Source: a bacterium (GTDB lineage: Bacteria > Cyanobacteriota > Vampirovibrionia > Obscuribacterales > Obscuribacteraceae). Taken from it: a stretch of DNA of 64,000 nt. Under the pieces are notes generated by a model. The model ran no database searches, was not told the origin of the DNA, and saw nothing but the letters and a program-made list of their open reading frames with translations. Where the stretch lies: positions 1 through 64,000 of the forward strand of contig WGMS01000014.1 in NCBI GenBank assembly GCA_016124935.1, read 5' to 3'. Shown here piece after piece: positions 60,083 to 64,000 of this stretch; position 1 is the first letter of the stretch; each line of letters begins with the position of its first letter. The translations under genes were made by a program, and so were the position numbers.

Positions 60083-61732
60083 CTAGAACCTTCTTGCTCC
60101 GCCGCCCTGGAAGACGTTGTAGTCGAAGGTGAAGGATACATCCACCGAAGCAGGGGCGCCCGGGGGCAGATTGGCGAAGGGGGCGGCGCGACGAACAGCG
60201 GTGAGGGCTGCCTGGTCGGCGATGGCGGATCCGGAGGATTGCTCGAGACGCAGATTAGCCAGGGCGCCGTTATCGGCGATGCTGAATATCACTTTCACCC
60301 GTTTCGATCTGTCCTCTCTGGGTGGGAACCAGTTGCGTTTTATTCGTCTTTGCAAGTCGGCCATATAGCGGCTGAAGTCGACATCCTGAATGCTCCTCTT
60401 TGAAGACTTTTCCGAAATAGGTCCGTCCGAGGGATTACCATTGTTTCCTTCTTTGGCTCTGGCCGGACTGCCCACATTGGGCTTTATGCTGATCAGCTCT
60501 TTCATGCCGTCACCAGATTGATGTTTTTGGCTGGGCGCTGCTTCCGGACCGGGTCCTTTTGAATTGGCGCCTGTTACCGAATCTGAATTCGATCTGCCCG
60601 GACGCTCCACCGGGGTATGGCCTCTACCCTGGGGATCGCCAGGGGATCTGGCGCTCTCCATACTGGATAAAGGTATCATCGAAGGTGCCCCGGTTTTGTC
60701 CGAGCCTTTTGCGGCACCGCTGTTTATCGAGCGGGGAAGAGCCGGACCGTTCACGTTGCCCAGTTGCAATGGAATAGCGTTTGGCTGGGGTAGCATGGCT
60801 ATTCTCTGGGGTGGTGCCGAGGTCGGAATCGGCATAGTTCTGCCTGCCGAAGCGGGCGTCCTGTTGTTCGGCATCTGCGAGATGCTGGGCATGGCGGTAT
60901 CGCTTGTAGGCTTGGCATTGTTCGGCCGGGGCAGAGGCATGGGTCTTGTCCGGTTCACCGAGGGCGGTGCCACCGGTTTCGGCATAGGATTTGCTTTTGG
61001 TGCGGTATCAGGAGCCTGCGGTTTTGACTCTGTCTGCGGCTTTGTCTGTGAGCGCGGTTGCTGCGTAGATCTTGACCGGTTGGCATCGGCTCTAGCTGCC
61101 GAGCTGCTGGCGGCGCTGGAACTTTTCGTAGATCCCGGGTCGCCGGGTCTGAATCTGTCTCTGGTTCGTTTCGCCTCACTATTATTTATGGACCGTTTAT
61201 TCGATTCTATCTTCTTCTGGGTCTTTTCTTGAGGAGAGAGGAATTCGATGTCGGTTACCTGTACTTTTGGCGTCGTTGGCAAAATAAAGAAAAATGCCAG
61301 TATCAAAAACGATATCATTAGAGAGATATGAAAAAGATAAGAAGCGCTATTCGCTTCTGCAATTTCTAAGACCGTGTCTTTGTAGATGGCGCTTCTCATC
61401 TTGCCCTTTGCCTGGTCATGGGCGTCCCGGACGGTATAGGTAAGAAATGCCAGGAAGAGAAACAAGAGCATCATCACCGACGGGCTATTGATAGATAGCT
61501 CCGAGAAGGTGTGGATCAGATCCTGGTTTGGAAGAACACCGTATTCTCTGCCGAAGTTCGAGATCAGGTCGGTTATCTGTTTGCCCAGGCAGAGAATAGA
61601 GAACATAAATAGATTGGTTGTTCCGACTAAAAAGAAGAGAACACCCTTTCTCGGCTGTAGATTGTAGATTTGACCGAGCCCCGGAATGACAGAAAGGGTG
61701 GCTGCGGTTTTCGGATTATTTCTTCCGTCCAT
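60083..61732 (-). CDS. TonB-like protein with multi-helix N-terminus
   Basis: A 549-residue membrane protein. The N-terminal ~140 residues hold three or four helices and begin with 'ATLSVIPGLGQIYNLQPRKG', the pattern of TM2/DUF5683-like domains. Another helix lies at ~133-152 ('LFHISLMISFLILAFFFILP'). A ~280-residue Pro/Ser/Asn/Arg-rich linker follows, suited to span the periplasm. The last ~90 residues are a TonB C-terminal domain ('RRIKRNWFPPREDRSKRVKV', 'IFSIADNGALANLRLEQSSG', 'ADQAALTAVRRAAPFANLPP'). Fusion of a TM2-like domain with TonB is uncommon. It probably transmits force or contacts the outer membrane. No ExbBD nearby. Confidence 0.78.
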   Translation of the reverse strand: MDGRNNPKTAATLSVIPGLGQIYNLQPRKGVLFFLVGTTNLFMFSILCLGKQITDLISNFGREYGVLPNQDLIHTFSELSINSPSVMMLLFLFLAFLTYTVRDAHDQAKGKMRSAIYKDTVLEIAEANSASYLFHISLMISFLILAFFFILPTTPKVQVTDIEFLSPQEKTQKKIESNKRSINNSEAKRTRDRFRPGDPGSTKSSSAASSSAARADANRSRSTQQPRSQTKPQTESKPQAPDTAPKANPMPKPVAPPSVNRTRPMPLPRPNNAKPTSDTAMPSISQMPNNRTPASAGRTMPIPTSAPPQRIAMLPQPNAIPLQLGNVNGPALPRSINSGAAKGSDKTGAPSMIPLSSMESARSPGDPQGRGHTPVERPGRSNSDSVTGANSKGPGPEAAPSQKHQSGDGMKELISIKPNVGSPARAKEGNNGNPSDGPISEKSSKRSIQDVDFSRYMADLQRRIKRNWFPPREDRSKRVKVIFSIADNGALANLRLEQSSGSAIADQAALTAVRRAAPFANLPPGAPASVDVSFTFDYNVFQGGGARRF

Positions 61733-61853
61733 GGATTTTTCTTATCCCCGCTAGAACGCTCAACTGGACTTTTATCCAGTCTAGGACGGCATCAGTGCCG
61801 GAGCACCGGCAAAACTGCGGTTAGTAGATCAGTGTAAATCCTGGAAAATAGCG

Positions 61854-62107
61854 CAAACAAAAACACCACTCAGAATTATTCTGCAGTGGTGTTGTTTGCT
61901 ACTGTCTGAATGTCCTGTGATTGGACTCAGTATCTCATCAATCAACGTTCAGAGCGTGATTGGATGCGGGCTGTCGCTTGCTACTGTTTCCGGCTGGCGC
62001 CGCCTGCTGTTTCTGCAAGGCCCCTAGGCTCGTAGTGCTCAACTTGTGTGCACTCACCTTTCACGTTTATTAGTGTATCCGAAATTTCTAGAATGAAAAC
62101 TACCCCA
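61854..62107 (-). ncRNA. Unclassified structured RNA, copy 3
   Basis: Predicted ~254-nt transcript. Helices (plus-strand coordinates): AGTGC 62034-62038 with GCACT 62050-62054; GGC/GCC hairpin 61992-62004; CTGA/GTCC 61906-61915 with GGAC/TCAG 61923-61930; a strong terminator, AACACCACT 61862-61870 with AGTGGTGTT 61885-61893 and inner CAGAAT/ATTCTG. Another helix (CATC-AATCA with TGATT-GATG) closes a CTCTGAA loop that could pair with TTCAGA downstream, a possible pseudoknot shared with copy 1. Confidence 0.82.
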
Positions 62108-62113
62108 AAGGAC

Positions 62114-62142
62114 ATTTAATAAATATCTCTCAGGGTAGTCAA
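62114..62142 (-). promoter_or_regulatory. Promoter of RNA copy 3
   Basis: TTGACT (-35, 62137-62142) and TTAAAT (-10, 62114-62119) with 17-bp spacing. The start of transcription would be near 62107. Confidence 0.7.
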
Positions 62143-62184
62143 AGGATCGCTTTTTATGCCGTTCTTATCGTGAAACTGGATTGA

Positions 62185-62194
62185 CAAGAGCTTG
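62185..62194. promoter_or_regulatory. Conserved palindrome upstream of RNA copy 3
   Basis: CAAGAGCTTG, 42 bp before the -35 box; the GCATAT element follows about 40 bp further out at 62225. Confidence 0.6.
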
Positions 62195-62301
62195 AACCAT
62201 TTGCATCGCTTCCGGAAATACGATCGCATATTCACCGTATATGCTCTTCTGTAGAAAACCGTGCGAAGCCAGGCTCATTCGTATTTCGTTTTTTCGTGTC
62301 T

Positions 62302-63966
62302 TTATCTTTTGTGGGATTCCTTAGATCCTGATCTGGTCTTTGATTTGTTTCTGGGGGCGGATCTTCTAGCCGGAGCCGCCTTTTTGACAGGAGCGGCTCG
62401 AAGCGCTGCGGTATCCACCAGAACCTTTGTCTCTTCGTTTTCGGTGACGGCGCTATCCTGGGGTGAAGCCACCGGATCAGGAGGTAGCTCTACTCCGATA
62501 TTCTTGATTACCCTCAGTTGGTTGATAAGGCTGGACATAGCGATACTGAGGTTTCTAATGGAGGGGGTGTGTCCATTGACCATGATTGTAAGGGCGAGGC
62601 GCTGGTTGCCAGAGGTTGTCAGAATGCCGGAAATCGACCTGATACCGTCCATGGTTCCGGTCTTGAATTTGTAGGAGCCCCTGCCTTTGTCCGCTTCATC
62701 GTTGACTCTGAGCAGGTCCAGATAGGGCACCAGATCAGGGTCGGCTGCCATATGTTTCATGATCAGATTCAGAGAATGGGGGCTGACGCCGTTCTTGCGG
62801 CAGAGACCGCAGCCCTCATAAAGAATTACTTCCTGGGCCGGTATGTCGATGCTGCGCATCCAGTTGTTGAGGGCGAGGATGCCGTAGTCTTCCAGGGTGC
62901 TAGAGCCGTTTTCGCCGCCGCCTGCGATGTTCTTCTCTTCCAGGTATTTTGCGCCCAGGGTCCGCAAAATTTGCTGGGCGTAGAGATTGTCCGACTTGTT
63001 CAGGGTGCGCTTGAGAATCAAACTGAGGGGCTGGGAGCTGTGGCCGGCAAGCACGGTGACCGAGCCTCCGTTTACCGGTACCGCGGCGCTGCCGAATTTG
63101 AAGCCTCGCTTCTCCAGTAAGTCTTGAAGCAGAGCGCGGTTGAAGTCGTCCGGATTAGAGACGGCCAGGGTGACGGATTTGGGTGTCTCGGGATGATTAC
63201 TCTGATAGATGAACTGACGCCGGTGCGCCGGATCTATATAAACCCAGCCGGGACCGCCCTTGGCTGCCAGCATATAATCGAAGAGTTTGCCGTCATAGGA
63301 CTTTGCCACCAGGGTCTTATAGCCAGGTACCAGATTGCCCGTGTAGGTGATGTTTCTATCCACTACCAGATTGGATGATACGGGCATCCAGTGGCGACCC
63401 CAGTCTTCCACCAGCCAGGAGGGATGGAAGCCCATGCCCTTGACTGCAGGACCTTTTAGTATGAGCGTGCCGGTGACGGTTTTAGCGCCATGCTTAGCCG
63501 CTTCGTTGGCAAGGTTAATCAGGTCGGCTCTTCCCATCGTAGGATCTTGAGAAGTGCTCAAGACCAGATTGCCTTCGATGACATCGCCTTTTATGGTGCC
63601 TTCGGCGGTGAGGTTGGTTTTGTATTGATAGGAGCCCTTCAGAGTCTCGAAGGCGGCGGCACAGGTGATGGCTTTCACCGTCGAAGCCGGGGTGAAGCGG
63701 CGGTGGCCGTTATAAGAATAGATGATCTTGCCTGTTTTGACATCGAGCAGCTCGAGAGCCGGAGTTGAATGCTTCAGGGTCGGAATGCGAAGCCAGTTGG
63801 AGAATATTTTGGCCAGCTCCATACGGACGATACTGCTTTTGCTCTGGGCTCCGCCGTTGTCCGTCGGGGCATCGGCCGCCACTGCTTCTTTGGCTTGCAT
63901 GGCCGGCATGGTCAGGGACGCTAGCAGCATGAGCACAGCTATGTTATTGAGAGGATTCTTTTTCAA
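62302..63966 (-). CDS. dacB: D-alanyl-D-alanine carboxypeptidase/endopeptidase (PBP4, S13)
   Basis: A 554-residue penicillin-binding protein of peptidase family S13, which trims or cleaves peptidoglycan crosslinks in the periplasm. The start is TTG at 63966, giving a signal peptide ('IAVLMLLASLTMPAMQAKEA'). Active-site motifs: 'TPASTVKAITCAAAFE' (SxxK), 'KSDNLYAQ' (SxN) and 'FKTGTMDGI' (KTG). The typical extra domain inserted after SxxK is present ('LVLSTSQDPTMG', 'SNLVVDRNITYTGN'). A ~70-residue basic, Ala/Pro/Lys/Ser-rich tail at the C-terminus is unusual and could bind the wall. RNA cassette 3 follows its stop. Confidence 0.92.
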   Translation of the reverse strand: MKKNPLNNIAVLMLLASLTMPAMQAKEAVAADAPTDNGGAQSKSSIVRMELAKIFSNWLRIPTLKHSTPALELLDVKTGKIIYSYNGHRRFTPASTVKAITCAAAFETLKGSYQYKTNLTAEGTIKGDVIEGNLVLSTSQDPTMGRADLINLANEAAKHGAKTVTGTLILKGPAVKGMGFHPSWLVEDWGRHWMPVSSNLVVDRNITYTGNLVPGYKTLVAKSYDGKLFDYMLAAKGGPGWVYIDPAHRRQFIYQSNHPETPKSVTLAVSNPDDFNRALLQDLLEKRGFKFGSAAVPVNGGSVTVLAGHSSQPLSLILKRTLNKSDNLYAQQILRTLGAKYLEEKNIAGGGENGSSTLEDYGILALNNWMRSIDIPAQEVILYEGCGLCRKNGVSPHSLNLIMKHMAADPDLVPYLDLLRVNDEADKGRGSYKFKTGTMDGIRSISGILTTSGNQRLALTIMVNGHTPSIRNLSIAMSSLINQLRVIKNIGVELPPDPVASPQDSAVTENEETKVLVDTAALRAAPVKKAAPARRSAPRNKSKTRSGSKESHKR

Positions 63967-64000
63967 TATATCGAAAGGAGCTAAAGCGACTTTTACAAGA

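Larger units (their letters stand above)
61854..62261 (-). repeat. RNA cassette copy 3 (of three)
   Basis: Third ~410-bp block of the family. It lies 41 bp after the stop of the dacB-like gene and about 120 bp before the TonB-like gene. It carries the same elements in the same order and spacing as copies 1 and 2. Confidence 0.88.

Noticed and set aside
60564..61232. Long plus-strand ORF (222 codons) opposite the TonB-like gene
   Set aside because: It mirrors the low-complexity Pro/Ser linker of the minus-strand gene, has no family or ribosome-binding site, and is Gly/Leu-rich as expected for an antisense shadow.
50364..62107. The repeated RNAs as 6S RNA, tmRNA, RNase P, SRP RNA or self-splicing introns
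   Set aside because: The signature sequences of these RNAs are missing, and none would be expected in three tandemly dispersed copies of ~255-260 nt.
59634..62107. The repeated RNAs as ordinary riboswitches
   Set aside because: Copy 1 is followed by a convergent gene, so it has no mRNA to control, and no known aptamer consensus fits. A cis role remains possible only for copies 2 and 3.
50364..62261. The three repeated blocks as transposable elements (MITE-like)
   Set aside because: No terminal inverted repeats or target-site duplications are visible, and conserved promoter, covarying helices and terminator argue for a transcribed RNA. Still not fully excluded.
1..64000. CRISPR arrays
   Set aside because: No regularly spaced repeats of 23-40 bp with unique spacers were found; the tandem repeats present are 9-18 bp and few.

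Overview
The window reads as a chromosomal segment of a Gram-negative-type bacterium. lpxI (lipid A synthesis), TonB-like proteins, L,D-transpeptidase and a PBP4-type peptidase indicate an outer membrane and periplasm. A type III glutamine synthetase (glnN), several secreted TPR proteins, serine/threonine kinases (one with an N-terminal zinc ribbon, one with a C-terminal leucine-rich sensor) and many Sec-secreted proteins without known relatives resemble the non-photosynthetic cyanobacterial sister lineage (Melainabacteria/Vampirovibrionia, Obscuribacterales type). This placement is inference from gene content; there is no rRNA or other marker here to confirm it.

Positions 1-6211 form an AT-richer accessory island: a hairpin, paired 18-bp repeats like insertion-sequence ends, a small membrane protein, a lysozyme-fold-like protein, a secreted polymorphic toxin whose WHH-type nuclease domain is cut off by one in-frame TGA, its SUKH/SMI1 immunity gene, a Cys-rich secreted protein and a truncated hsdR. 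The island stops 7 bp from the 3' end of a tRNA-Arg(ACG) gene, a classic integration site. Positions 6292-9500 carry small, mostly hypothetical membrane or secreted proteins.

Positions 9885-17813 hold lpxI, then on the minus strand a compact histidine operon: hisG-hisC fusion, hisB, hisH, hisF, hisA-hisI-hisE fusion, hisD, with adjacent reading frames overlapping by 1-14 bp. In front lies a leader ORF with seven His codons within eight positions, a candidate antiterminator segment and a strong intrinsic terminator, which together look like classical his attenuation. No histidinol-phosphate phosphatase is encoded here.

Positions 17932-49127 contain secreted TonB-like and TPR proteins, yjbQ, glnN, a zinc-ribbon kinase, a CHASE3-like/GGDEF/EAL-like protein, a YdeP/FdhF-type molybdopterin oxidoreductase, a sorbosone-dehydrogenase-like beta-propeller, a 942-residue protein built of eleven ~83-residue repeats, a two-domain M16 peptidase, a methyltransferase pseudogene, and a protein made of MshEN-like repeats beside a degenerate GGDEF protein.

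Positions 49586-64000 carry an SRPBCC protein, a flavin reductase, dinB, a DUF4388-GGDEF-like protein, an LRR kinase and a cell-envelope group (L,D-transpeptidase, TonB-like, DacB). Interspersed are three paralogous ~410-bp non-coding cassettes, all on the minus strand. Each has a promoter, upstream conserved elements at fixed spacing, covarying hairpins and an intrinsic terminator, and would give a ~255-260 nt RNA. I do not recognise this RNA; it and the his attenuator are the strongest candidates for something undescribed.
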